From Aspidiotus rigidus (taxonomy: Eukaryota > Arthropoda > Insecta > Hemiptera > Diaspididae), in NCBI GenBank assembly GCA_035079385.1, contig JAVHKY010000071.1, positions 1,552,001 through 1,616,000 of the forward strand: a stretch of 64,000 nucleotides of DNA, written 5' to 3'. How positions within the stretch are numbered: the stretch's first letter is position 1; the number at the start of each line of letters is the position of its first letter. Below, piece by piece: positions 1-11,404 of the stretch. The notes beneath the pieces are model-generated. The model saw only the letters and a list, made by a program, of their open reading frames with translations, was not told the DNA's origin and made no database searches. The position numbers and the translations under genes are program-made.

Positions 1-139
1 CAAATCGTAGTGCTTTTAAATGATACAAAATAGTTCCACCAATTTTATTAATTTCTTACCCTATCAGGGAACTGCAAGGATTAATGATGACGTAATGACT
101 AAATATGGCGCTCCGTGTCCTCATCACTCATTATTATAG

Positions 140-880
140 GGCTCTAATTTCACTTCGCGCAAATACTTTGAAAAAGGGCGACATTTTGCGAAAGTGATAT
201 GAAGTAAGAGCCCCCCGATAAAGGAAGCATTTTGCGCAAATAAAAATGAAATGTAAAATCGACGTGGACGTCGCCGTCAGGTGTAATGATCATTAGGTCG
301 AGAAATTCCTCACGTATTTCCGCAGGTGGAAGATAGCTCAGACCAAAGAATGATTTAAACCAGGAACCAACTTCCGACTCTTTTTTTGAGTACCCCTTTC
401 GCAGTACTTTGTCAGTGCGAATTCTGCGGTACCAAGACTGGTCGAGACGGAAGTTGTAACCAAGACAGTATGCGGCAGTTGGGATAGAAATATAAAATGG
501 CTGAATGCGCCGCTGTCTCAAAATCACACGAGAATTTCGGTTAGCCGGGAGGAGGTTGAAGAAATTGAAACATAGTTCTCTGATACCTTCGTTTGCCCCG
601 TCTCGTTTGAAACGTCCGCATTATGATGATGTCAGGTATAAATACCCCATCAGACTGAAAACCCTTTGTAACATTGCACTTGAAATTAATACTTTTCAAC
701 ATAATTCACATCTCGTTTCAACATGACTGATAACGGGCCCGTCGTTCATCATCCTACTTCATCATGTGCGCTAAGTGGTTCCCAATATTTACGGAAAATG
801 ATTACTTCTACTTGCGCAAAAAGGTTCCTAAAATGTCGGGTCGATTTACTTCTGTTTGCGCAAAGTGCATATGGCCGAAA
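140..880. mobile_element. Degenerate MULE remnant with iterated TTTGCGCAAA ends
   Basis: The transposase fragment is flanked by inverted, degenerate sequence in which TTTGCGCAA or TTGCGCAA recurs: left copies near 160, 187 and 231, right copies near 813 and 859. Each is followed by related AGAAGTAA and AGGAA words in inverted order. Such iterated-motif ends fit old MULE terminal inverted repeats. Boundaries are approximate and no target-site duplication was found. Confidence 0.45.
150..527 (-). pseudogene. MULE (FLYWCH-type) transposase C-terminal fragment
   Basis: This is an open stretch of 125 codons with no complete gene around it. Its pattern (LDQSWYRRI, then SEVGSWFKSFFGLSYLPPAEI, then a short acidic/hydrophobic tail) resembles the region after the catalytic core of animal Mutator-like transposases of the FLYWCH group, where a run like 'LxFLPPeeV' is typical. 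The catalytic DDE part is absent, so the element cannot be autonomous. The assignment is pattern recognition from memory; a protein search would settle it. Confidence 0.6.
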
Positions 881-1544
881 ATTATAGTAAAAGATAAGTA
901 ATGTAACTTACTCAATCGCTGATCAACTTATTTCAAGATATTCCATGTAAAAGTGACGTACAGTCAAGTGCATACCTCGTATCGCTCGCTATAAACTAAC
1001 AGAATTTACTACGCCGGTCCAGCAAATTTTCACATTTATTGCATAGTACTTTATGCCACACTTCTAATCCTGTTACATAAAAACTACGCTTGCTCAGTAC
1101 CTACTTTTTACTGGTCTTTTTTCTCCGTGTTGGAGAAAATGACGGGAACGAAGTGCCATTCGGCAAAACGTGGTACTTGAAAAAATATTGACCTCCGAGC
1201 TATATATTATGGTAGTAGGAGGGGAACTTTGTAGTTGATAGGGAGGAACTTGAAAAAATATGTACTTTCGAGCTTAAACTCCCAAGGTGTTCAGAAACGA
1301 AAGATAATTTTCATTTAGAAAAAGTATAAATAAAGAAACCTCCATGAAACGGGCCTCCGTTTGCCTAGATTAACACAGGTAATGAAGGCAATCCCAAGCA
1401 GCTAATGAAATAGGCAGCGAGTTTTTTTTCTAATGGTGATGGGCTCCCTCCCCCCGGCTACGGATCTGAGAAAAACAAGGAAAGAAATGAAGAAAACAAG
1501 AAAAAAAATTCCTAAACAGCTATAAAGTAGTTTTATTTTCATAC

Positions 1545-1566
1545 AATTCAATTCAATTCAATTCAA
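1545..1566. repeat. (AATTC)n pentanucleotide microsatellite
   Basis: Four uninterrupted AATTC units are followed by a partial one. Confidence 0.9.
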
Positions 1567-1992
1567 TCAAAAACAGAGTATATTCTACAAGGGTGGTTAG
1601 TTTGTCGGAAACGTTGTAAATTATGTTGGGGTAACAAAATAATACATATTAATTATCATGTTGTACGTATAATTCCTTCATTATCGATGTATTAATGATT
1701 TACGTATTGGATTGGTTTTTAATATTATTTTTGTTGTACGTAGTTGTTGTAGCCTTACCTCAATAGTCAACATTATTATTTCTACCTCATTTACGATAGA
1801 TTATTTTCCTCTTCCAAGAAACTTTCCTAACAACCACCTGAAGAGCCACCGTAACAGTGGAAAAGCCAAAATTTATGGAGTGGAGGGGAATAGGGGGTGG
1901 CTGCCCGTTTTCCTCAACTTTCAATTAACTTCCACAAATTTCATCTGTTTTAGAAAGTGGAGTCAATGGGGAGCTTATTTATCCCTCTAACT

Positions 1993-2605
1993 CAGGCCTG
2001 TCCAACCCGCGGAAGAATTTGTAAATGTGTAAAAATCATGGGAAAAATTGAAATTTGATGCGGGAAAAAATGAAATGAAAAGAAAAATAATAAGAAAATT
2101 GAAATTTAATGCGGACAAAAATAAAATGAAAATAAAAGTAGTAAATAATTGTTATAATCACGCATGCAAATATACCTATAAATACCATCAAATGTATTAA
2201 TCAATTAATTATTAATGGGACACTTGCACCTGTACTTTTTGAGCCAATTTTTTTGATATTGGGCGAGAAACTTGTTGTGGAAGTGCGTAGTGACGCATGT
2301 AAATGATCAATACTTCGTGAGTAGGTACCTAACGTTCATCGATATGTGTATCAATACAATCAGGAGGCTTCATTGTAAAGCACATGCACATGTAAGAACC
2401 AGCAAGATTCGACACACTACTTTGTACAAGTAAATAACTGTAAGACACGCAAGGCATTTCTCTTCATTTCTTCTCACCTTCCTATCACTTCCTATATTTA
2501 GCAAACATTTATAATTCTAATCTACAATCTAAGCCAGGTGCGGCCCGCGAAGATTTCAATTGTTATGGATGTGGCCCGCAGGGGGAAAAAGGTTGGACAG
2601 CCCTG
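1993..2605. mobile_element. Non-autonomous hAT element, 613 bp, 8-bp TSD
   Basis: The ends are CAGGCCTGTCCAACC at left and GGTTGGACAGCCCTG at right, an inverted repeat of hAT type (CAG..CTG). The element is bounded by a perfect 8-bp direct repeat CTCTAACT (1985-1992 and 2606-2613). An 8-bp duplication is the hAT hallmark. The interior is AT-rich with no transposase. Confidence 0.9.
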
Positions 2606-2697
2606 CTCTAACTCCTTCCCCGGTACACCCTTGATCGTCAAGTAAATATTAGATAGATATTTCTGGAATTTTCATCATAAATAATAAATTTGGTTCC

Positions 2698-3484
2698 ACG
2701 ACTTTTCGTCCAGAGGACACTTCGTTCAACTTTTTTCGTCCAAGAGACATTTCGTCCAAAAAAATTTTATATACTTACTCGTATAAGTACAGTATGTATA
2801 ATGTGGTCGTGGGATGGAACATGCGCTTCCAGAAATTATTAGGAGTTCATCATGCATCGGTCTGGAAATTTCTGGAGCGTATTCAGAAGGATCAGAACAC
2901 AAACAAAACCCTGATATTGCAGCTTCTCGGTGGCCATACAAAAATAAAACACCCAGTACCCAAGAAATATGTGAGCAATCAAGCTCACATCAAAGTTATT
3001 GTGGAAAATTACGAACAATATAAAAACGATAACGAAATTTTTGTGTACCTACGAGCAATTTCCTATTGTTTGAAATTACGAAATGTACAGGAATCTGACG
3101 AATCCAGTGAGGAAGAATAAGATATCTTACTTCATATACAACTAGCTTCAAATCGACGCTATATGTTTGTACTCGTATGTTTTTTACTGATGAAATGAGA
3201 ATGGCATATATCACATAATATTTATTGATAGTATATTGTACGTTACGTTTGTATCAGACTTACTGACTCGTGTTCATTACCATGATTAAATTTTTATACA
3301 TCGTTCTCAGCTATTTCAGGTCTAAGTAGGAAACTTGTCACATAATACTTCTGAAAAAAATTTTGGACGAATTTTGGACGAAAAAAGTTTGGACCAAACA
3401 TCCCTGGACAAAATATGTCGTGGACGAAGTGTCTTGTGGACAAAATGCGTCATGGACGAAATGTCTCTGGACGAAAAGAGGGGG
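2698..3484. mobile_element. MULE remnant with TTCGTCCA-iterated inverted ends
   Basis: The left end (2698-2770) repeats TTCGTCCA three to four times. The right end (3355-3484) repeats the complement TGGACGAA or TGGACAAA at least eight times. The two ends form a long imperfect inverted repeat around a transposase C-terminal fragment. The iterated short word inside the ends is the same design as the remnant at 140-880, but with an unrelated word. Confidence 0.65.
2794..3120 (+). pseudogene. MULE (FLYWCH-type) transposase C-terminal fragment
   Basis: 108 codons read VVGWNMRFQKLLGVHHASVWKFLERIQKDQ, a lysine-rich linker, then a YLRAISYCL-like end and an acidic tail (SDESSEEE). This matches the conserved C-terminus of animal FLYWCH/MULE transposases, in which 'GWHN.F...G.HHPSIWKFI..L..EQ' and 'LDYLRGIAHN' recur. 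No catalytic residues are present and the upstream part is gone. It lies between inverted TTCGTCCA-type ends, which supports a transposon origin. Confidence 0.7.
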
Positions 3485-3705
3485 AGCCAATAAATTTGAC
3501 TTGCAGCTTCTGTTTATTACCAACTTGACGCCATCTGCAAGATACTCTTGTGGTCAGTTTGTCAGGAAGAAAAGAGTAACAAAACTGAGGAAATACTGTC
3601 ATGAATTTGGCTAAAAAACTCATAATAATGCTGGTTCAGTCGTCACTTTTTTTCAAAATGGCCAATTATTTTTAGTAATAATGATTATAATTTGGTATTA
3701 TTTTC

Positions 3706-3738
<33 letters not shown>

Positions 3739-6700
3739 CGTGAGTGGGACTAAATTCTTTAGTTACCATGATTATAATTTTCGACTGGACCAATTTTTCT
3801 ATAATACTTATTAATTATCAAAAGTGCCATCTAAAATTTTTCTCAGTGGAGTGTTTGAGGGAGATAATTAAGATGAAATTCTGTTCAGAATAGAGGACGA
3901 CAATCCTTCCACAATGTACGAAGTACAGTATTCAGGTTAGAGAAGTGGAGCGAATAAAACGCTTCTGCATGTATAAACGAGGAATGCGTCTGGTATTTTT
4001 TATATGTGAACTTTTGAACAGTCCGTGTTCTCTTCAAGTATTTGGATACGTGCCCTGACACAGTAAAGACCAGGGTATTTTCAATGGAATTCTTCGTCAG
4101 GTTCATTTCAATTTCCAGTTTATTGTATGTATAATCTGAAGAAATATTTCAGATAATATATTCATCTTGGTACTAATTTTTATTAGGTAATGATTCACTT
4201 TTCTTATATTCACTCATTTACTTAATTAGTTAATTTCATTAATAAATAAATAAATTTATTTATTTATTTGATTACTCATTTATTTCCCATAAATAAATAA
4301 TAAATTGTTTTGGAATTGATGAACTGTAAATACTTATTTTGAATGTAAGGAATATACTATGGACACCTGTACAGAAATGAATGAAAATTTCGATGTCGAT
4401 AATACCTATGCAATACGTGCAGAAAAAAAATTACCAAAATCCTCCAGTAAACTTTACAATACTTCCGGCTTTTATCGATAAATTTCTTGAACTCTCGGAA
4501 TATCGATGTACATGTAAGAATTGGGTGCTAGTTTACTTATTTGGGCATTCCATTTTGCCGATCTTGACTCTAAAACAGCGAAGTCAACTGACATTCGGCT
4601 AGAATGAGGATGGGCGATATATCGATAGCATTATCGAAACTGTCAACAGAAAAGTTATCGATGGATTGTCTGAAACTTGTACACGATTTCTGATAGTATT
4701 ATCGGTGGTAGGTGTCGATGGTGTTATACTATCGATAGGCAACATATTATGGATGGAATTGAACCATCGTCCGTCACCGTCACTAAGCTAGAATTATTCT
4801 TATTTTTATATTATAAGAATTCTCGCTACACACTTCATCGGTGAGTGCTGGCGTGCATTCACTGGCACTAAAACATACATACCAATTCAACAATGAAATC
4901 GATAAACACTCGGATAGTTTGCCAATGCACTGAAAAAAAGAAAATTAAAAATATAGTTCAAACGACTACCGATTATAGTCCCGATTATAGTCCCGGTGCC
5001 CGCTTTGCAACAAATGGTATATAATTGATTGAAAAAAATAGTCCAGTTTAAAATAAAAAGTTGTAAACATTGATCAAAATTAGTAATATTTACCACTTTT
5101 TATCATAAAATTCAACATTTTTTACAAAGCGGCGCGCGGGAACTATACTTATGGTCATTTAATCTGTGGTTCACATCCTTTAACCTCCTCGTGCAATATA
5201 TTTTCTACTGGCAGTGTTAGATTTTATGCCTCTGGTCTGGCCCTCTTGACCTCGTACCTGCTCCGATCTCTTTTACTCATCAAGTCAATGTTTTCTATAG
5301 CGGAAAAACGTATCAAAAAGCATCAGAAGTGTGAGTCGTCCAGGGGTGCCGTGATCCCTCGGGTCCAATGAAGAAACCCACCTCAAACTTTAATTTTTAT
5401 AGCTAGAAAAAAAATTAAATTGTAAGCCCCCCCCCCCCCCTCCTAAAGCGAATGCGAAGAATCATCTTCATGAAAATGGCCTCACGACACACCTCGTGCA
5501 CGGCTTTTTACTGTCCGACACTATCAAAATGAGTTAATACAATAGATCGATTGATGGAAAGGATTTTTCACAATATGTATTTGCAAACTAAGGGAGAAGT
5601 TCGGTAGCGGTATACGTAAGTTCGGTACGCATGTAAAACGTCTACCTCTGTGCTGTTATTGCGATAAGGATGATTACAAGATGGTAGGCCATAGTAACTA
5701 ACAACAGTGTTACCGTGCTCTAGAGCTCCATCAAATTAATAAATATGGTCATCTGATTTTTCTTCATCATTATATGATTTTATTATCTGACAAATAGCTT
5801 AGGTTAAAAGAATAATCACCTCTCAGTACAACTACACTCTATCAGCGCAAGGTATGTAATCAAATATAAAAGTTACCCTTTGTTTCTCTTGGCGTCAGCA
5901 CTATGCTAAATAACACTAATTCATAACAAAAACAAGAAGGAATCCTTATGTATATAAAGAGGTTAGGAAAAGTTGAGAGAAGTTCACAATGTTTTTGCCA
6001 TTTAACTGGCAAAAAAAAAAAAAAAAAAATAGCTACTGGTATTTACATTACGTGCGGAAGTAAAATAGCGATTTTCATTCAGTGTAGTTTGCCACAAGAA
6101 CCGCAAATGAGGGTTGCACAAGACTAGTGGGAATCGCTCTCTTTACTCCAAAGGACGAACATAGCTTTTTAGGTTAGTTGAGCAAGGAGTTTTTTGTCTC
6201 TTTACTCCCTCAGAAGTGAAAAATGAATACACACGAAAAAATGCTTACGCAGCCGCGTAAGCAACACACGACTTTTCACCTACCTACAATCAAGTTTTTT
6301 GCTTAAACGTCAACTCTATGATGTCGCCAACGGACAGCGTAGCTTGTTGACGACCGCAGCATACGAACCACAAATCATCTTTCCCGTTAAGTACGTTCAC
6401 GATTCGTGAACGTCGAGACGTAGTCGCATCACTAAATGAATAGAAGGGAGACATACGTGCTACTAAATTGATCACACACCGTTATACCGTCCCTTCAGAG
6501 AGCGAGTACCCGCCCCGACGTCACAATACGGACGTACGACTAGCTCAGTGACAGGGGAGAGCATGCAGAGACAATACACAAGTAGGGTGAGTTCATTTAG
6601 AGCAGGCGGCCTGGCCTGTCCTGATACTGAAAGCTGAAGGGAGAGAGACTATCTCACAGAGAGTGAAGATTGGGAAATCGGATGCACCATCGTACGTAGA

Positions 6701-8235
6701 ATTCACCTTATTCAACGATGTAATAAGAGAAAGATAATGGATCTTTGATCTAATCACCGGGAAGCTAAAAAAAAAGAAGAAACTAGACGCAAATAAAAAA
6801 GAAGAGAACCTAGGGAGAGACAAACTAAAACTATTGTACAGGTGCGGGATGTAAGCTATAAAAGAAAAATTAAATATTCCCTAGATACACTCCAGTTCTC
6901 GAAGATCCTCATTTTCCATTCGTCGAAATCCAGATTGAGATGATGCGCACGGAACACAAACCACCGTCCCAATGAAATTATCCATCTAAAAATAAGAAAA
7001 GCAGGAGGATATAAGACCCACAATACACCCCCTCCCTCCTCAGTCATTCGATCTCAATGCAAAGCAAAAATTCAACAAGTACTCCGACGACCTACATTTA
7101 TTCTTATTAAGAATGCAATATAAAATTGACGGGACTGCCATCAGCTTATTAGAATTGCATAACGTAGGTACTGGCTTAATTAGATTAAATTAAATATACT
7201 TGGTAATCGATCGAATTTTCCGAAGAGAGAAGTGCATCGCTGAAAATATAATCCTCATGATGGTATTCGCTGTTCATCGTAGATCTAGGATTCTTGTAGT
7301 AATAGACTACCGTATCGAACCGAAACCTCATTTGAAAGTATTCGATACGATCCAAGTCGTGAATCTGCTCGGGAAGAGATCTACATCTCTAGGAATTCGG
7401 AAAGTTGACGGTACCATTTGGAAAGCACCAACCGAATATCGTTTTTTTTACATGCCCCAGATTGACACCTACGAGATCTGATCCATGCGCGATATTTATA
7501 ACCTGATATGCACCACCTATCGTACATAGTTCCAAAAACTTCCCGACCGCGTGGAGAAAAAAAAAAAATATTTTTTTTGAATCGAATTATATCGCATAGG
7601 TAAGAATCGACAAAGACGGACATCGGCAGTCTAGCATTATCACTTTCGAGAAAAAAAAATTTTCACTACGAATCACGTATAAAAAACATAACATATGAAT
7701 TTTGCCGACATACGAGTATGATCAACTTTCCATCGATGAAGTTGATGGTTAAAAATGTCGTAGGGTCTCGGAACTCAAAGCACATCCTCGTAGCGTGCAC
7801 GATGCGAACGACGACTGATTTCTCGACGTTTACCTCGAGCGAAGCCAGAGGCAAACCTCTAGATTTTTGTATTCGTGCTACGTCCTAACCTGCACACACG
7901 TATAGATAATCAAAAAAGTATTCGGATAGACGCGTAAGTGAAAGAAAAGGGTAAATTACGATTAGGATTAAATATTAGGGAGAGAGAGAAAAAGGAAAAG
8001 GTATAAAATTGCATGAGCAGATTACTCCGTAAACGCGAATCAATTTTCTGTATCGCACACACTACAAGACACACACACACAATTCCAGATGGCAAAAAGT
8101 GATGACATCTCAACTCAACTTTAGTACCACAATTTATTCGATGAATCTTTTTCTCAATAAGAAACACACATCCTCACCATCTCTTGCCTCTCTAATTCAT
8201 TCTTGATCATCTCAAATTCTCTAGCATCTTTTAAT
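3485..8235. other. Intergenic, AT-rich, no gene recognised
   Basis: No supported gene is seen. The stretch holds homopolymer runs (poly-T 3708-3738, poly-C near 5427-5440, poly-A near 6011-6029), TTTATTTATT-like low complexity near 4240-4310, and a start resembling a TGGGCGATATATCGATAG-type transposon end near 4611 whose partner end I could not find. Two direct copies of CGATTATAGTCCC lie near 4970-5000, and a short palindrome GCTTACGC/GCGTAAGC near 6243-6262. Open frames here have no recognisable motifs. Confidence 0.6.
3708..3738. repeat. Poly-T tract, 31 nt
   Basis: Uninterrupted T run. Confidence 0.95.
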
Positions 8236-8312
8236 GAAGCGCTGCGTGGAGAAGGGGCCTCCGTTCCATAAGAAATACATTAGACGTAGGCCCCTTTTCC
8301 ACGCAGCGCTTC
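8236..8312. repeat. Strong hairpin, 25-bp arms
   Basis: Arms 8236-8260 and 8288-8312 are complementary with one mismatch (core GCGCTGCGTGGA). The 27-nt loop contains CCATAAGAAATACAT, the same word found inside the CRE-bearing MITEs elsewhere in the window. It could be a tiny MITE or a foldback derived from one. A small-RNA precursor is possible but unsupported. Confidence 0.75.
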
Positions 8313-9336
8313 AATTTCGGTTATTATAGACTTACACACACACACCCATCTCATCCCTCTTTCATGATCTCATTGCAATTCTGACCCCCCCCCCCCCAAT
8401 CATTCAATATATCTTTCCTGTCCCAAATTAGTTTCACTCCTGAACTCCTGACTTATCTCTCACAATCACATAGAACCACTATCAGACGACTCTCTATTTG
8501 TCCTCAACACCTTTCAATTCTTCCAACAATTAAATTCCTTTTTCCACATCTACACTTTTTAAAACCATTGAGCTCTGTGACACCTTCTTGGTAACTTAAT
8601 AATTAAAAAAAAAAAAAAAAAAAACCAAATGAAAATAAAAAAAGAAATAATTTTCACCGTTGCCTACAAGATATCCATTGCGCTTAAATACCTTCATAAC
8701 TCCAACTTATTCGATAAAATTGTTCTCTCAATAAGGCTCACATATATCCTTACCATCTCTCGCCTCTCTACTCATAATTCATTCTTGATCATCCTCAATT
8801 CCCGAACATCATTCTATATTATTTCCAGCTGCTCTCTTCTCTTCATCCAATCATAATTTGTATTCACGCTCTCATCGCAACTTTCTCTGTCAACTCCACT
8901 TTAATACTCTTCATCTGGTTCCCTGACCACGAGAGCATCCCGAGTAACAAAAAAATTGACAAACCAGCCAAATAGGCAACCAATCACCCTTCAGCGATCT
9001 CTCCGAATAGGTACATTATCATATACATCATCCATGCCTGTTTCTTTCATTAGCCCAACCTCAAATCTCATTTAAACAAGTTAAGTTAGTCCATATTCTC
9101 ATATCCAAGCCTCCTCAAATCAACTCACTCGTTGCTTCCAATTCTTAATCTAGTTCAAATGCTGTACACCGTATGTTTAGGTATGAATTTATTTCAAGAT
9201 CGTTACTACCTACCGTAGATTTGCTCGCATAATTAGTCTCACTCATATATGCTTGCCACTTGTCTATTCTGCTAGTTACACCCTAAGAATGTGATGATTG
9301 ATGTTTCCAGAGGAACAAACACATACAATTTAAACG

Positions 9337-9570
9337 GATTTTCAGAAGGCGTCCGATAAAGTTAATCACCAACTCTTGTCAAAAATGAAACTTCTAGGCT
9401 TCTTGGAGAAAAATATGTGTTTCCCAATTTGTACTTTGAAAATAAGTTTCAACACGTCGGGTATAAGGGCCATGAGTCTGATTTGATTAACTGTCCGTCC
9501 AATGGCCCTCGAGGGTCGAATCTGAGACTTTTGCTCTTCCTTATCTTCATAAATAACATTACTGAGGTCC
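9337..9570 (+). pseudogene. Non-LTR retrotransposon reverse transcriptase fragment
   Basis: One frame reads DFQKASDKVNHQLLSKMKLLGF, matching the 'DF.KAFD.V.H..L..KL...G' motif of jockey/CR1-like reverse transcriptases. Stop codons and frame breaks follow. Near 9500-9565 a second frame reads PRGSNLRLLLFLIFINNI, matching the 'PQGS.LGPLLFLIFINDI' motif. The FADD catalytic motif is not seen, so this is a short inactive relic. No poly-A tail or target-site duplication could be assigned. Confidence 0.8.
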
Positions 9571-9931
9571 TATATTTTCTCGTTTAATTTAAATTCACAC
9601 GAAAACGCTCACAAAATGGTGCATCGCGCATGTTGCAATTTTTTTTCCACAGTAACCCATTGAATGAAACATAAAACAGAACTAAATAACTTTTTAGATG
9701 TGCCTCGAGAAATGCGGCTCTCTTGGTCGTCCTGACCTCATCCCACTATTCTTTTAGGGGGGTTAATAAATTGCACGCCATCGAAAGGGTTTTTGAACAT
9801 CAGGAAACTCCAGTACGGGAAATAATTCTGAGATCACGACTTTTGAAGATTGAACCGCGGGATGACGCGCATACGTCATTCGAAGGCTACTGAACATAAA
9901 CATTTTTCTTCACCACAAGAAATTATATGCG

Positions 9932-10378
9932 TCAAAATGGACAGTGTCCGGCAACTGTGTGCTGTTTGCTGATACTCCTTGTATATCGTTGGCTGTGTGG
10001 ACGAAAGCCTACCATTGGACATTTCGAAATGCGCCAGTTCTGCAATGTGCAACCGATGTTTGTACGCAGTACTTCACGGCATCCGCAACCTCTAAGAAAG
10101 TAATGTCAGCCAAATATCTCGCTTCCATTGAGCGCAAATAGGGTAAATGGAGGAGCTTCGACGAGTACAAATCGTGGTGCACATTTCGGAAAATCGAAAT
10201 GAGGTCTGACGACGCAATATCTCGTACTCGTCCGTTTTTCTTAAAGAAGAATCTGTGCAAGCACTCAATCGGGATGAAGATTAAATTGAAATTGGTGCAA
10301 GTGCCACAAGAGGCGAAGTGCATTCCACTAGGCCAAAAATTGAATCGTGGACGCCCAGCTAAAGCTAAAAAAGCCTAA
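9932..10378 (+). pseudogene. MULE transposase (SWIM-type) C-terminal remnant
   Basis: One frame stays open from about 9944 to the TAA at 10376-10378 apart from an in-frame TAG at 10139-10141. It ends with KKNLCKH.IG, LKLV.VP.EAKC.PLGQK and RGRPAKAKKA. The remnant at 61.3 kb has the same order of motifs (KKTVCKHVIG, LKLVTVPPAAKCNPLGQK, RSRPALAKKA), so the two are paralogous element copies. Here the first Cys pair of the SWIM zinc finger (CxCx8CKH in the other copy) is replaced by SRTR, so the finger is broken. Confidence 0.75.
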
Positions 10379-11372
10379 TAGTGCAGTGATACTTTTTTTA
10401 TGTACCGTCATTTTGTTCTTATTACCCGGTCCCCCGATTCCTGCGTGAATTTTTTTTATCCAACTCAAACAATATTAAAATGTCGGTGAGAATTTATTTT
10501 CCCGTTTTTTTTTTTACATTAAACGACGTTTTAGAACTTTCCTTCCTGCTTTGGTTTTTCTTTTCCTGTTGAAAATTTGTTATGTCAACTATATTACTAA
10601 TCCGGGGTTAACGGCTTCTTTTTCCAGTGCGGCCAACTATTTTTCCTGGACCGATAAATCACACCCTTCTTTTAGTAACAAGCGTCTACTGTAACGAGTA
10701 TTAATTCAGTGTTTCCGTTCACAAACGTTTGAATTTACCTTATAACTTCCTGTCGGCATCGTGTCATTCAAATTGATATGGCTTAATACCAGCAGGAACT
10801 GATTATTAATCAACTTATAAGCCAACCAATGGCTGATAGCGTTGATAGCAATAAGGTAAATGACAGCCAGTTCATAATCAACGGGGAAAATGGTTTTTAT
10901 GCTAACGTAAAGGATAGAGCTAATGTTGATTGGCTTGTCAGCCTAGAATTAGAGAATTATTGTCTTCAGGACTCAATTAATTTTAATATGAAACAAAAAG
11001 AAAAAAAAAACTTTCACAATGAAGAAAAAATGATACATGAAAGAAAATAGTAAATAAATGAAGGGAAATATTCCAAACTTAAAAAGAAGAAAACAATTTT
11101 CAAAACAAAAGAAAACACTCTAAAATGAAATCTCCGAGAGATTGAAATCAATATTTTGACACACTCAAACTGCTAATTTAAAACAAAATAAAGTAAGGAA
11201 GAAATGAAAATAAGTGAAATTCACTTAGATAACTTTGATAAACAAAATGGTGAGAGAGAAAGAGAGATGGAGGAAAAAAAGGACAAAATAAGAACTTCTT
11301 TGAAAATATGAAGAAAATAAACGTAGGTACCTATAAATTTTTACGCAATATTTCGGCGCATAGGAAAGAAAA

Positions 11373-11402
11373 AACAAACAAACAAACAAACAAACAAACA
11401 AG
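11373..11402. repeat. (AAAC)n microsatellite
   Basis: About seven tandem AAAC units lie immediately 3' of the exuperantia stop codon. Confidence 0.95.
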
Positions 11403-11404
11403 TC

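Noticed and set aside
6290..7854. Several 60-93 codon frames on both strands as a possible gene
   Set aside because: No recognisable domain, no consistent splice chain, and the frames overlap on opposite strands.
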